Origin: Allolobophora icterica
Taxonomy: Eukaryota > Annelida > Clitellata > Crassiclitellata > Lumbricidae
Direction of reading: 5' to 3'
DNA: 64,000 nucleotides
Assembly: GCA_963556255.1 (NCBI GenBank)
Contig: OY744607.1
Coordinates: forward strand, 44,691,844-44,755,843
Notes under the pieces: model-generated
What the model saw: only the letters and a program-made list of their open reading frames with translations
The model's database searches: none
What the model was told of the DNA's origin: nothing
Position numbers and translations under genes: made by a program
Shown here: positions 12,683 to 28,135 of the stretch, in pieces
Position numbering within the stretch: the first letter of the stretch is position 1
Layout of the letters: every line of letters starts with the position of its first letter

Positions 12683-13376
12683 GGCCTACCTAAATTACTT
12701 ATGAATTTAAATTGCACACTTCCTCACACTGTCAAACTGTAATTCAACTGGTAAGTAACATTTCAGATAATGATATCGTGTGTGGTTGACTTGAGCTAAC
12801 ATCTAAAAAATTCCCACTACACACTCCAGACAAGTCAACTGCACACTGGACAATGTCAACCAAAGGCGCCGACACCACAGGGGGCAACAGGGACTTTCGC
12901 CCCATAGAGTAGGCCTACTTACCAAGGTTCTGGGGCGAGAGTATAAATTCGGCCATGGTCTGGTCGATAACCGTTTTTAGGAATTCATGTCCCCAAAAAA
13001 ACTTTTCTGCGAATTCATCTCCAAAGAAAGTTGAAGGCCTTTATTTTAGTCATTCGCCAATAATCTCATAACCTTTTTCTTAGGAATTCGTATACAAAAT
13101 TGATAACCTTTTCTTGCAAATTCATCCCCCTAAAATGTTAACACTTTTTTTACGAATTTCTTTTTTTCTGAGAATTTTGGGGAACACTTCTGCTCAAAAA
13201 TCGACTTTTTACCTCATCTCGTCAAAAAGGCAGCGAAAACCCTCACGCACAATTACATTTCTTAGCCTTTTTTGGTGTTTCTTCTAAATTTGGGGCGGAC
13301 AAATGTATGGCGTGTCCCCCCACTCTTAAAGGTGGGGGGACATTTCCCCATCGTCCCCCCATGATCGCCGCCCATG

Positions 13377-15376
13377 CAGGGCCGGCGCCAGAGTATTTGG
13401 CGCCCTAGGCGAACCTGTCGCACTGCGCCCCCACGTACTAAGTGGGATAACTAATTAATATTAAATTAACTAAGTTAATATAACCTTCACACAGGAATGC
13501 ACCTGAATGTTGCATCTTTAATTTAGTACAATCGATTCGTGGTTCATTATAATCACCTACGAATCGTTAGGCCTATTACTTCTAAATTAAAAAAAAAATA
13601 TGACACTTGATAATTTCTAAATTTAAAAGTTATCCATAATTATTATAGTCTGAAAACTGCATAAGCTATGCAGCCTATGCTGTATGGTCTAGCTGCAGCA
13701 CGTTAAATGGGAATTTAAAACGTAAATATTAAATAATGAGACAGTGCATTATAATTGTCGTTTGAACACTTTGGAACTCCTACGGCTATACGTGTACTAA
13801 GTCCTAGTCCTACCTACGTACGATTAAGTCTATACATGGGCGTCCGCAGGAATTTTTCTGGGTGGGCAAACTTTTAAATAGGGCCTAGTTGTCACAGGGA
13901 GTAAATAGGGTGTCGAAAGCAACCGATCACTGCATCTTCGACGCTCGCTCCCTCTGCGCTGGCTCCCTCTCGATCCTCTGGCGCGGATTCCAACATGCGA
14001 AAAAATTCATAGACATTCATTGTCGAAAACTATTACGACAATTAAATTTAATACGACTGAAATCTGACCTTATTCTTCAAATAACAATTGCAATCGTCTG
14101 GGTTCTTGTCCAAATTGATTTATTACTCTATGAATCCGTCTTTGTTGTCCGAAACTTTTTTTCGATGTACACTCATAATACAGAGACCTGATAAACGGTC
14201 GTCACTTGTCGTTGAACGAATCCATGTTTTGACCCGCCTTCTAGCCTATGGTGCATATAATATTTATGTTGTTCAAATTAAACTTTTACTAAGTTCGTGC
14301 TAATGCAGCCAATCGACCCATATTATTCTACATTATAATTTTATCAGTACTGCATACTTTCTATAGACTATACTATACTGCAGGTTTAGTTAACAGTCAC
14401 TGGGCAAGCACTGGGCTACAAAGCGTAGTAGGCCTAGTAGAAGTTTCAGTTTAACGAACCGTGTGACAACAGTGATCAACAGATTCGCATTCCTCCTTCA
14501 TCCAGGCTTAGGACTGTTTCCGAAGGGGGTATATTTAAAAAGTCTGACAGAAAGTGTATTAGCTGGCATCTAAGGGAAGAAGCTGATACTTAGTCAGAAA
14601 CTGTCGCTCCAGCCAGAGTCAATTTATATTTACATATTATAATTATATATTTGTGTGTGTATAGGCTATAAAACAACACGAGCCGGTGGTAAATGGAATA
14701 CGATACCAATTAGCCGACAGTCCGACACGGCTGAAGGCATAAATACAGTCTCGGGGTTTACAATATGAATCTCCATATTACCCAGAGAGAACTCTAGGCC
14801 TATACGTTAAATTTTCAAAGATATGCCTAAACAAAGACATAGGTCCAACTTGTAGAGCGTATATCGTATTTTAACGGTCGGTACACTACTCACGTTGAAA
14901 ATCGTGTTGTAATAATCATAAAAACCAAAAAATCAAAATTTCTCTGCAAATATGCGCAAAATCCAGGGAGCGCGCCCTCTGCGGACGCCCATGAGTCTAT
15001 ACTCTATACAAACATATAAGGTCATTTCAATTTCTTTATCTTTAGCAAATGTAGAAACGAGTTCCATCAGTCTCCATCAATATCATGTTCAATTGATAAA
15101 TAGTCTAACAAGACTTCGTCTTTCTTGCAGCATGGAGGTTCGCAAATTATGTTTTTTATCAACTGGAGCTTCGAGAAGCTTAATTCTGTCACCACTAGCC
15201 ACAGAAATGTTGACGTTTCTTATTTTCGTGTAATTCATTTATTGATAAAGAAAATGGTGGCAAACGGTGGCAATGTTTAAAAAATATTTCTTTATGCAGG
15301 CTAGCTTTTCTGCCGCCCCCAGATTTGTGCCGCCCTAGGCCGCCGCCTAGTTCGCCTAGTGGTTAAACCGGCCCTG
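13377..15376 (+). mobile_element. 2.0-kb non-autonomous hAT-like element
   Basis: The ends are CAGGGCCGGCGCCAG and GGTTAAACCGGCCCTG, flanked by a perfect CGCCCATG duplication (13369-13376, 15377-15384). GGCGCCCTAGGCGAAC near the left end is mirrored by GTTCGCCTAG near the right end, so the inverted similarity extends inward. I see no transposase motif. It contains another complete element at 13835-14993. Confidence 0.85.
13835..14993 (+). mobile_element. 1.16-kb TIR element nested in the 2.0-kb element
   Basis: Its ends CATGGGCGTCCGCAG and CTGCGGACGCCCATG are perfect 15-bp inverted repeats flanked by AGTCTATA at 13827-13834 and 14994-15001. No coding potential is recognisable. Because it sits inside 13377-15376, it inserted later. 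Confidence 0.85.
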
Positions 15377-15607
15377 CGCCCATGTTTTCACCCCAGAACT
15401 TTTTTGCCCATTCAAAATATAAAAAATTCAAAATGCTTAATAAAACTTACTTATTTACTTTTAAGCAGTGGACATTGACACATTTCTTGACGAATTCATA
15501 AGTAAATGCACTGAAAAGTCTCCGAACAGAGACTTAGTGCAATAATGGGATGCTCCTAAGGGACAAGCACCGTTAGCTGGGGCACCCATGTCTGTAACTG
15601 CTATAAC

Positions 15608-15816
15608 CAGGGCTGTAGTGGTAAAATTTGAGGTGAGTATACGCTACCGGTTAGTTTTCCGAAACAAATAAGAGTTGAGTATACGCTAGAGTATTTTGTG
15701 AGTATACGCTATAGTATTTTAATATTAACAAATATAAATATTTTGAGAGGTGAGTATACGGTCTCTAGAGGTGAGTATACGCTGTATACCCGCGTATACC
15801 CTCGACTACAGCCCTG
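15608..15816 (+). mobile_element. MITE with CAGGGCTGTAGT ends, intact 209-bp copy
   Basis: Inverted ends CAGGGCTGTAGT and CGACTACAGCCCTG are flanked by a perfect GCTATAAC duplication at 15600-15607 and 15817-15824. The interior holds repeated GTGAGTATACG phrases and ends GTATACCCGCGTATACCC. It is the uninterrupted relative of the element at 26899-28076. Confidence 0.88.
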
Positions 15817-16014
15817 GCTATAACATAAGATCAGTTAGTGAAAGTAAAAGTAGTTAGTTAGTATAGTTAGGCCTACAGAAAACTGAAATTCTTCTGGTAA
15901 AATCTTTATTAAACCGGTTGCTGAAGAACCGCACTCCGGTGTACGCACATGCACAAAACAGTCATATAACCTACAGGAAAGAAACTTTAAATTGCCCAAG
16001 ATTACTGAAGTTAG

Positions 16015-16696
16015 CATAGGCTAGGCTGTGGGGAGAGCTGGGGCTCGTGCCCCCAATAATTGAGGAACCGGGGCAATGCCCCCAAAAATCGATAGAAGAA
16101 TTTCTTCTATTATTAAAATATTATGTTTCAATATAGAAACATTTCTTAGAAACAGAAAAACAGAGACACAGAACTGGAAATACTGTCAGAAATTCATAAT
16201 GAAAACAAAGATTTATTTTTACCTTCAATACCTTCAATATGAAACAAATTTACAATTTTACATGTAAACAAAACGCCCCATTTCATACGCATTAACGTAA
16301 CACCGGAAGCCTCTGCTGACTGTCCAGACCAGAGGTGAAAAGTTTTTTCGGATTTTGGTTTTAAACAACAACAAAAAGAAACCAAAAAAATTGTTTTTTT
16401 GTTTAAAAAAATAAATTTCTTATTTTTGTAGAAGTTATTTTAATAACATTGATTTAATGATTTTTAATTTTCGGAAATTGCAAGTGAATTAAACTGAGTT
16501 GGAGCTCTTGTTCATGCCAATTTTCATGATTTTTATGATCCGAATTCCGAAAATCTTAAACACAACCAAAACAACAAAAACCATAAAACCAAAAAAAAAC
16601 AACAACTTTTCATCTTGAAAAAACTTGTTTTTTGCACCTCTGGTCCAGACCCCATGCCCCTCCCCCCCCAATATTTTGGACAAGTTTACGCCAGTG
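16015..16696 (+). mobile_element. MITE related to 12550-12682, carrying a nested insertion
   Basis: The left end CATAGGCTAGGCTG and right end AGTTTACGCCAGTG are flanked by a perfect GAAGTTAG duplication (16007-16014, 16697-16704). The terminal GTGCCCCCAATAATTGAG and CCCAATATTTTGGACAAG phrases match the shorter copy. Its interior holds an AT-rich hAT-type element at 16330-16642. Confidence 0.82.
16330..16642 (+). mobile_element. AT-rich hAT-type MITE nested in 16015-16696
   Basis: Short inverted ends CAGAGGTG and CACCTCTG are flanked by a perfect GTCCAGAC duplication at 16322-16329 and 16643-16650. The interior is made of A and T runs with AAACCAAAAAAA on one side and its inverse on the other. 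No coding motif. Confidence 0.8.
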
Positions 16697-16774
16697 GAAG
16701 TTAGTTACCATATGGCCTAGTAGTCTGTAGTTTAACGCATCTTAATCTCGCCATTTTCACCGTAAAACTGTTTA

Positions 16775-17880
16775 AAAGTATCTCTATGTCTGCTGTTGAC
16801 AGGGCTGAACTTAGCCTCTTGGCTCTTTTCGATGTTTCTGCAGCCTTTGATATGGTAGATCATAGTATTCTCCTTCAGCGTCTTGAGACTTCATATGGGT
16901 TGCAGGGCCTTCCTCTTTGCTGGTTTCGATCATATATGTCTGAACGAACCCAAATGATTATATCGGGCGACTCTAGAACATGGGTCTCCTTTATCTCAAT
17001 TGCACTTAGTTGAGCGTATTGAGTCTCTATCTAAGTCTCTCCATTCCTGGATGTCCTCAAATCGTCTCTGTCTTAATGCCTCCAAAACCCAGTTCATTTG
17101 GTTTGGCTCCCGTCAACAGTTGCTTAAGATTGATTTTGCCCTCCTCTTGGAAATCTTCCCTCACTACTCCTTTTCATCAAGTGTACGTGATCTAGGTGTT
17201 ACGCTTGATAGCTCTCTCTCCTTCAAAGATCACATCTCTAACCTCACACGTGTTTCCTACTTCCACTTAAGGCGTGTCAGGGCTGTTCGACGATCTGTCT
17301 CTTCCTCTGTTTTCACAACGCTGGTCCATGCTATCATTTGCTCCAGAATTGACTACTGCAATTCGCTTCTAATCGGTCTTCCTAAGGTCCGTCTCATGCC
17401 TCTGCAGTCAGTCCTAAATGCAGCTGCGAGATTAATTGCCCGTCTGCCACGCTACTCACGCATTTCATCCTTCATGTTTGAGAAACTGCACTGGCTTCCT
17501 CTCTATGCACGTATTAAGTTCAAAATCCTTATTCTGGTGTCAAAGACACAGCGGGGTCTCGCCCCCAAATATTTAATTGATGTAATTCACCGGCCTCTTT
17601 CTGTCTCTTCGCATCGTCCACTTCGCTCCTCAAACAGATTTGACCTCTCAGTTCCTCATACTAGAACAGCTATGGCTCAGTCCCGATCTTTTGCCTCAAT
17701 TGGTCCCTCTCTCTGGAATACACTGTCTCCTTCTACTCGCTCTCAAATTTTAATAAGTAACCCCTCATCTTCTTTTGCTTTCCTCAAGACTTATTTCTTT
17801 TCTCTTGGCCTTGCGCACTGGGAGCGCCTCTGAACGGTTCACCCTACTAGAGGCGCTTTATAAATGTTTAAATACAATAC
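16775..17880 (+). mobile_element. L2/CR1-like non-LTR retrotransposon fragment lacking the RT core
   Basis: Two frames belong to one element. 16786-17013 carries the RT palm start ([20 protein letters not shown] and [11 protein letters not shown]). From about 17003 to 17833 comes the post-catalytic part: [72 protein letters not shown] and FASIGPSLWNTLS. The segment that should hold PQGS and the YADD catalytic box is missing at about 16990-17010, so the copy is dead. The 3' end (GGCGCTTTATAAATGTTTAAATACAATAC) is typical of L2-like tails. It is also 5' truncated. Confidence 0.9.
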
Positions 17881-18212
17881 AATACTATATTGACTATACG
17901 AAAATTTGAACTGAACTTAAAATCAGTTTAATACTTAATACGGCAGTGTGTGTTTACACATAATTACGTCATTACAACCATATGGGTCATTGTGTGACGT
18001 AGCCGCAAAAATAGTCAGTAAAATATTTCAGAGTCAAGTCGAGGAAACAACGATCAACTCAACTTATCAAAACATTTGATCGACTAAACATGCAAGTCGA
18101 ATATTTTTCGACCAACTCGACTTGGCCGAGTTTCGACCAACGTAATCGACTGACTCGATCGATCACGCGTTCATCACGGGGTATGAGAAGCAGTAGGCCT
18201 ACACCCTGAAGG

Positions 18213-18357
18213 CAGTGGCGGCGCCACGATTTGAAAAGTGGTAGGCCTACGGCAAATTAGAGGGTCTGGGTAAAAAATGTACGGTAAAATTATGTTTCTT
18301 CCGTAAAACCTTAAAAAGTGGTACGCCGTACAACAAACATAGGCGGCGCCGCCACTG
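18213..18357 (+). mobile_element. 145-bp MITE with CAGTGGCGGCGCC ends
   Basis: Inverted ends CAGTGGCGGCGCCA and GGCGGCGCCGCCACTG are flanked by a perfect CCTGAAGG duplication (18205-18212, 18358-18365). The two interior halves, AAAAGTGGTAGGCCTACGG and AAAAAGTGGTACGCCGTAC, are related direct copies. Confidence 0.85.
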
Positions 18358-18372
18358 CCTGAAGGTATACAT

Positions 18373-18708
18373 CAGGGGTTGCGAACCCATGGCACGCATG
18401 CCCTAAGTGGCACGTTCAGAATTTTTGGGCACGCGGAAATCAGAGCGTCCCAGCAATTTTAAACTTCGAAATACACAAATTTTTATGAAGGATTTAATCT
18501 ATTTAAACAATTTTCGAAAAGCATGTTTGAAATAATGTCATATCATTTTAGCGCTTTATCGATTAAAGCCTAGGCCTATATGGGAAAAATAATTATATAG
18601 CGTATACTGTGCAAAACTCCGAAGGCATGCGAGGGTAGGCCTACTTTTAAAGATGATTCTGCGGCACTTTTGGAACGCACTCTTAAAAATTAAGGTTCGC
18701 CACCCCTG
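18373..18708 (+). mobile_element. MITE with CAGGGGTTGCGAACC ends
   Basis: The ends CAGGGGTTGCGAACC and GGTTCGCCACCCCTG match as inverted repeats at 14 of 15 positions, and the CAGGGG/CCCCTG form is typical of hAT elements. I find no convincing target duplication. Part of its interior recurs in inverse orientation at 18782-18838. Confidence 0.65.
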
Positions 18709-20316
18709 ATATAGGCTACATAATAACACGGACAATTTCTAGAGCGCCGTAACGCGACCATGCCGCTACAAGGGCGCCAAAATAGATAAAATCCTTCATA
18801 AAAATTTGTGTATTTCGAAGTTTAAAATGCGCAGACCATTTCTTACGGTTTTACCACATGCATCCTACCACATGCATATAAACACAATATAATATTATTC
18901 ATATGGGACATGATCTATCCCACAAGTTTTCGTTAAACCCCGAGGGATCATATACATCTATATATCGGGTCAAAAAGTTTCTAAAATGAAATTAAGAAAT
19001 GAAAAATGCCTCAGGTAGACCTATCCCTTTCGGTAAATTGGGAGTTCAAACTTCCATACCATTGCCATTGCTGTATGCCTGCGTAGACCCAAGAAAACCA
19101 GTTTTAATGGGTATTCACCAACCTGACATGCTGATAAATGTGACGCGATTGGTCTATCATATTTGCTTGCATGGTTAGGCCTATGTTCAAATTCAATTTA
19201 ATTGCCCACTGTTTTCCGATCACTGAAATTGCCCTTGTTCTTGCATCCGATGGTCGCTTCGTGCTGATCCTGGCTTGTTCTATGATGCTCTCCTGTTTTC
19301 GGAGGCTCGCCGCCAACTGACCGATTTTCATGAGCCGATTTTTTCGCATGAAACGACCAGAGCAAGGGCTGTTGAAATTAGCCTCAGGGCAACATTGTGG
19401 GACGGCTTCTGCGTTCCTGGTGTTAGGACGTATTTAACAAGCATGTGGTCGTTATTTATTCCCGTGGAAACGAAACAATCCAGGTGTTTCTCACAGACGT
19501 TGCATGATAGCTTCTTCGGTATTAAATAGATATATATGCATTCGGGTATTTCACATATATCGGCAATTATTTTCCAAAGCCCACGCATTGTTAGGTTTGT
19601 GGGTTGCGTCTGCCTCCAAGGCAATCGTTGGCACGGTACGCTAGAATCGTTAGAAGTGTCAATCGTCGATCTGACTGGTACGAAGATGATCGTCTCACTG
19701 GCTGTCAGTGGGTCAGCATTTTGCCTCGGGCAAGTTCAAATGACGGATATCAACAGATACGTGCAGACTTTGTGGCACCCTTTCGGGCGCCATCTTTGCA
19801 TCAGTACCTGCAGACTAGTTTTATTTACTTTTTATCTTCTCATACACTCCTTGCCCGTGAATGCGCAAAGCCTTTCTTATAACCGGCGTTGGTGGTTTTA
19901 CAGTTACACCATCAAGTCAGTCTGCTTGGTCTCAAAAGTGCGATATATTTGCGTTTATTCTGCTCACTTCATCATCGACACTTAATTGCATTCATATTTC
20001 GAAATATGGAGGTAATTCCGTCCCTCGACGCTGGGATATGTCCCGAAGTAATTGCGCAGCATCTGGCTATGTCGCCCTATCAGTGAAGCCTTCTGGTCCA
20101 TGACGCTTTTGTGTTTACGGATCGCAACTTAAAAGCGATATAAAATTGATATCGGTGAGAACGCATGACTGACTTCTTGTAGTTTCATAAGCCCTAAACA
20201 AAATTTGTGGACTTTTGAGACCAGTCTCCGGAACTAAAAGGATTAATGCGCACGTTGGGAATTTGAAATACATTTTAGCCTATCGGAACAATATCATCAC
20301 TGCTCTTTGAAAAGAG
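18709..20316. other. No gene recognised
   Basis: Contains the inverted partner (18782-18838) of the MITE interior at 18450-18500. Open frames at 19104-19349 and 19536-19985 lack recognisable motifs. Confidence 0.5.
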
Positions 20317-21335
20317 CAATGACGGGCACTTTTAAGTAGGGCCTAGGCCTACTACTGTAGTTAGCAACTACTAGTCATAACTACGTTCAAGTAGTTAACA
20401 AGTAGTTAGAACTACATTTAATAATAAGTAGTTACAAAGTAGTTAAACTACTTTTGCAACAGTTATAACTACAGCAGTAAACTACATTTCATAAATACCT
20501 TCATAGCCTATTATATTGTTGCAACATTTTAGTAGATTTTATCAGAAACGATATTAATGCGAAACAGAGGCATCAGCCGCACCACAATCTTCCTGAATGA
20601 AAAATAGCCTATGTGCGGATCACGTCTCTTTAGTAAGTCCATATATGAACATTTCTACAAATAATGTGCATTACAGGCTGCAGTACTTTGTGATTTGATA
20701 TAAATAACTTAGTTGAAATATTTGCCTTGTTTAACATTGTCGTTCGTGCTTATATATGTAGGGCCTATTATAGGCCTGGCCTATACAGTTAAGAAAGTAG
20801 TTAACCAGGAGCGTCTATCCCCCCACCCCCAAGTCATTGGAGCAACTTTTCCTCCCCTCCCTCTTCTCCCCTCCTTCCCCCAATCAGGCACGTAACTAGG
20901 ATTTTTCGTTTGGGGGGCTTAAACCTTGAACATGGCAACATTTATACAGTGTTCATACGAATTTTAGCCGTAAGCATACAACGGCTTGACTTGTTTGGGG
21001 GGCTTCAACTTTGTTTGGGGGGGCTTAAGCCCCCCCAAGCCCAACGCTAGTTACGTCCCTGCCCCCAATAATGCTGGCACATACACTGACAGATCTCCCC
21101 CCCCCCCTTTTTGGGATGGTTTTGGTGGAGCATTTGCTCCAATGTTTCTATGGAGTAGGCCTAGACGCCCCTGTGGTTAACTATTTTAGTAGAAGCTAAA
21201 GAAAAAGTTAAAGTTGTAACTACTTATCCACTGAAGTAGGCCATAGTTAAAAACTAGTTATAACTACATTCTTGACTAGTAGCCTAGTTAAGAAAGTAGT
21301 TTAACTATCACTGAAGTGGTTAGTGCCCATCTCTG
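20317..21335 (+). mobile_element. Candidate 1.0-kb TIR element rich in AGTAGTTA words
   Basis: CAATGACGGGCACTTTTAAG at the left mirrors AGTGCCCATCTCTG at the right. Both subterminal zones (20333-20470 and 21170-21325) are packed with AGTAGTTA, GTTAACTAC and similar words. The 8-bp flanks GAAAAGAG and GAAAGAGT are only near matches. A complete MITE (20885-21061) is nested within. Confidence 0.55.
20885..21061 (-). mobile_element. MITE with CAGGGACGTAACTAG ends, second copy
   Basis: This is the reverse-oriented 177-bp relative of 912-1090 with near-identical interior. It has a perfect CCCCCAAT duplication at 20877-20884 and 21062-21069. It lies within a larger TAGTTA-rich candidate element (20317-21335), so it is a nested insertion. 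Confidence 0.88.
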
Positions 21336-25932
<4,597 letters not shown>

Positions 25933-25940
25933 ATAAGAAC

Positions 25941-26378
25941 TAGGGCTGTACCGAATAGGTGATTATCACTATTCGGCCGAATACGAATAATTGGACCAAC
26001 TATTCGGCCGAATACGAATACGAATAGTGTACAAAATAGGTCTACCGACATAATTCAAAATTTCAAATGTAAGCAAAAGTTTCAGTTCAGTAAATTTAAT
26101 ACATAAACTAAAAATAAACAGTTAACTACATGTAATTTTTGCATCCTTCTGCCAGTCTGTGTAAACTAGGAATGGAAATAATTTAACTAAACTTAGAAAT
26201 TGTCACTTACTTAACGTTCACTCCACTCGCTATAGCAGCCGCATATGCAGAAACAGATGTCACGTGACCACTATTCGTATTCGGTCCGACCGCTACTATT
26301 CGGCCGAATACCGAATAGCTATTTGGCCCACTATTCGGCCCCGAAGCGAATACGAAGCGAATATTCGGTACAGCCCTA
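25941..26378 (+). mobile_element. MITE with TAGGGCTGTACCGAAT ends and ATTCGGCCGAATA subterminal arrays
   Basis: Inverted ends TAGGGCTGTACCGAATA and TATTCGGTACAGCCCTA are flanked by a perfect ATAAGAAC duplication at 25933-25940 and 26379-26386. Both subterminal regions hold repeated ATTCGGCCGAATACGAAT words. The middle 200 bp is AT-rich without coding sign. Confidence 0.88.
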
Positions 26379-26386
26379 ATAAGAAC

Positions 26387-26890
26387 CATGCGAAACAGAG
26401 TCAAATGTAAAGAGCAAATAAACTTTTTGGTAAGCCTGGTCTTCTACTGAAAATTCAAATTCTCTCACCGGAAATCATCTCAAACAACAATTTCTCAACA
26501 TGTCTATAGATGCATTGTTTCTGATCTGTCAGACAGCCAATCAATCAATCAATCAATCAATCATTTTTTATTGTTCACTGCCTCATTTCCAAGTAAACAA
26601 TGTTTACATATTGCGTCAAAAACATGTACAGTTTCAGTGACAAAGGGTAATACTCTAAGGAACCTCAGGTTCCGCCAACAAGGTAGCCCTAATACAAGTG
26701 TGCAAGAGTCAGTCTAATTTCATCACGCCAAGATTCAGTGCATCTATTCAGAAGGCCAAAACGCCCTGTCTGAAAAAACAGTTAAAAATATACTTATTGT
26801 GTAGCTCTTAGCATTTGGGCTGACAGCTGATGCTGTAAAGCAGGTATGTGTGAAACTGTGCACATATGAATGAATGCATGTATACATATG
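26387..26890. other. No gene recognised
   Basis: Contains a short AATC array (about 26536-26562) and AT-rich DNA. Confidence 0.55.
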
Positions 26891-26898
26891 TATGTATG

Positions 26899-28076
26899 CA
26901 GGGCTGTAGTGGTAAAATCAGAGGTGAGTACACGCTACCAGTTAGTTTCCAAACAAATTAGAGGTGAGTATATGTTACAGTATTTTGTTAGTATACGCTA
27001 CAGCAGAGGTGGGCAAACTACGGCCCGCGGGCCGGATCCGGCCCCCCAACACTTTTTATCCGGCCCCCACAATTCCTGCGAAAATTTAATAAAATTCAGA
27101 CGGAGAGAAGTTCCTTCTTTTTACTCTAGTGGCGCTGTTCTCTTGCTAACTATTCCGGTCTCGCCTTTAATAAAACCTCTATGCATTAACTCTACCGATC
27201 TCCCCCCACTTCCCTGCAGAGGTTCTTGCACATGATCTGTATACCCAGAAGTGAAATCCGTTCAAGTAAAGCTAATGTTGCTTTCAAAGCAGATGAAAAA
27301 ACAAAACTACGGAAACTTTCCTACCCTGCAGCACCTACAGGGTAGGGAAAATATAGCCTTCAGCTGTCAAGTTTGACAGAAGAGTTCTTCAGACAATTTC
27401 TGGATTTTAAATCAACTGACACTGAATTTGCTGTGCTTACTATAGCGTTCACATTTGAAATTGACAATTAGCTCATATACGGAACTTCAGCTGGAGTTAA
27501 CCGACCCACAACGTGACATTGTTCTCAAAGAACAGCTCAAAGGATCAGACCTTATAACATTATTTTCTTCGCTCAGGGAGGAAAAGTTCTCAAATCTACA
27601 AACTTTTACTTTAAAAGTGTTAGTGTTTTTCGCATACACTTACATCTGTCAGCAAAGATTTTCAACAATGAAGATAAACAAATCCATGTACAGGTCTCAG
27701 TTAGGTGACCTATACTTGAACTCGAACTGTGAATTGCAGCCAGCGCATTCACTCCGGATTATGGGAAACTTGCTAATTAATTGCCTGCTTGTTCACAGTC
27801 ATATGTATACATCTCACTAGTAACAGCCAAAGTGTATTTTATATGTTATAAATAGTAAACTTCTTTTCATGTTAATCGTTTTTAAAAGTAAAAAATTTGT
27901 TATCCGGCCCTCCGAATTTTTTGGTGCTTAATGTGGCCCCATGTTCAAAAAGTTTGCCCACCCCTGCGCTACAGTATTTTAATATAAATAAATATAAAGA
28001 TTTTGTGAGGTGAGTATACGGTGTCTAGAGGTCAGTACACGCTGTATACCCGCGTATACCCTCGACTACAGCCCTG
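26899..28076 (+). mobile_element. MITE with CAGGGCTGTAGT ends, split by a hAT insertion
   Basis: The outer ends CAGGGCTGTAGT and ACTACAGCCCTG form inverted repeats flanked by a perfect TATGTATG duplication (26891-26898 and 28077-28084). Removing the hAT and one target copy leaves about 207 bp, close to the 209-bp intact relative at 15608-15816. Its interior repeats the phrase GAGTATACGCTA. The 8-bp duplication and CAG...CTG ends fit the hAT superfamily. Confidence 0.88.
27004..27966 (+). mobile_element. hAT-family DNA transposon, internally deleted, 8-bp target duplication
   Basis: The ends are CAGAGGTGGGCAAACTACGG and the inverse of GTTTGCCCACCCCTG. A perfect 8-bp duplication, CGCTACAG, lies at 26996-27003 and 27967-27974. 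The open frame at 27455-27820 carries the C-terminal hAT dimerisation region of the transposase, with KFSNLQTFTLKVLVFFAYTYICQQRFSTMK and NKSMYRSQLGD. Most of the N-terminal transposase is absent at 963 bp total, so it is non-autonomous. It is inserted inside an older MITE (26899-28076). Confidence 0.9.
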
Positions 28077-28135
28077 TATGTATGTATGCATGTATGTATA
28101 TATATATATATATATATATGCATGTATGTATGTAC
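28077..28135. repeat. TATG/TA microsatellite beside the MITE
   Basis: TATG units followed by TATATATA and again CATGTATG. This array was the target of the MITE at 26899-28076. Confidence 0.8.

Larger units (their letters stand above)
12325..18184 (+). mobile_element. Candidate large outer TIR element with GTCGA-rich ends
   Basis: The left end ATACCCCGTGGTCGATCGAG and the inverse of the right end (ATACCCCGTG, 11 extra bases, then ATCGATCGAGTC) match closely. About 150 bp inward from each end is rich in CGACTTG and GTCGA words. The span is filled with later insertions (12550, 13377, 15608, 16015 and the L2 at 16775). No 8-bp duplication is visible; a TA duplication would fit. No transposase was recognised. 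Confidence 0.45.

Noticed and set aside
12855..13376. Another TIR element with GGCGCCGACACC and GATCGCCGCCC ends
   Set aside because: The ends match too poorly and no duplication was found; the right edge merges into the target of the 13377 element.
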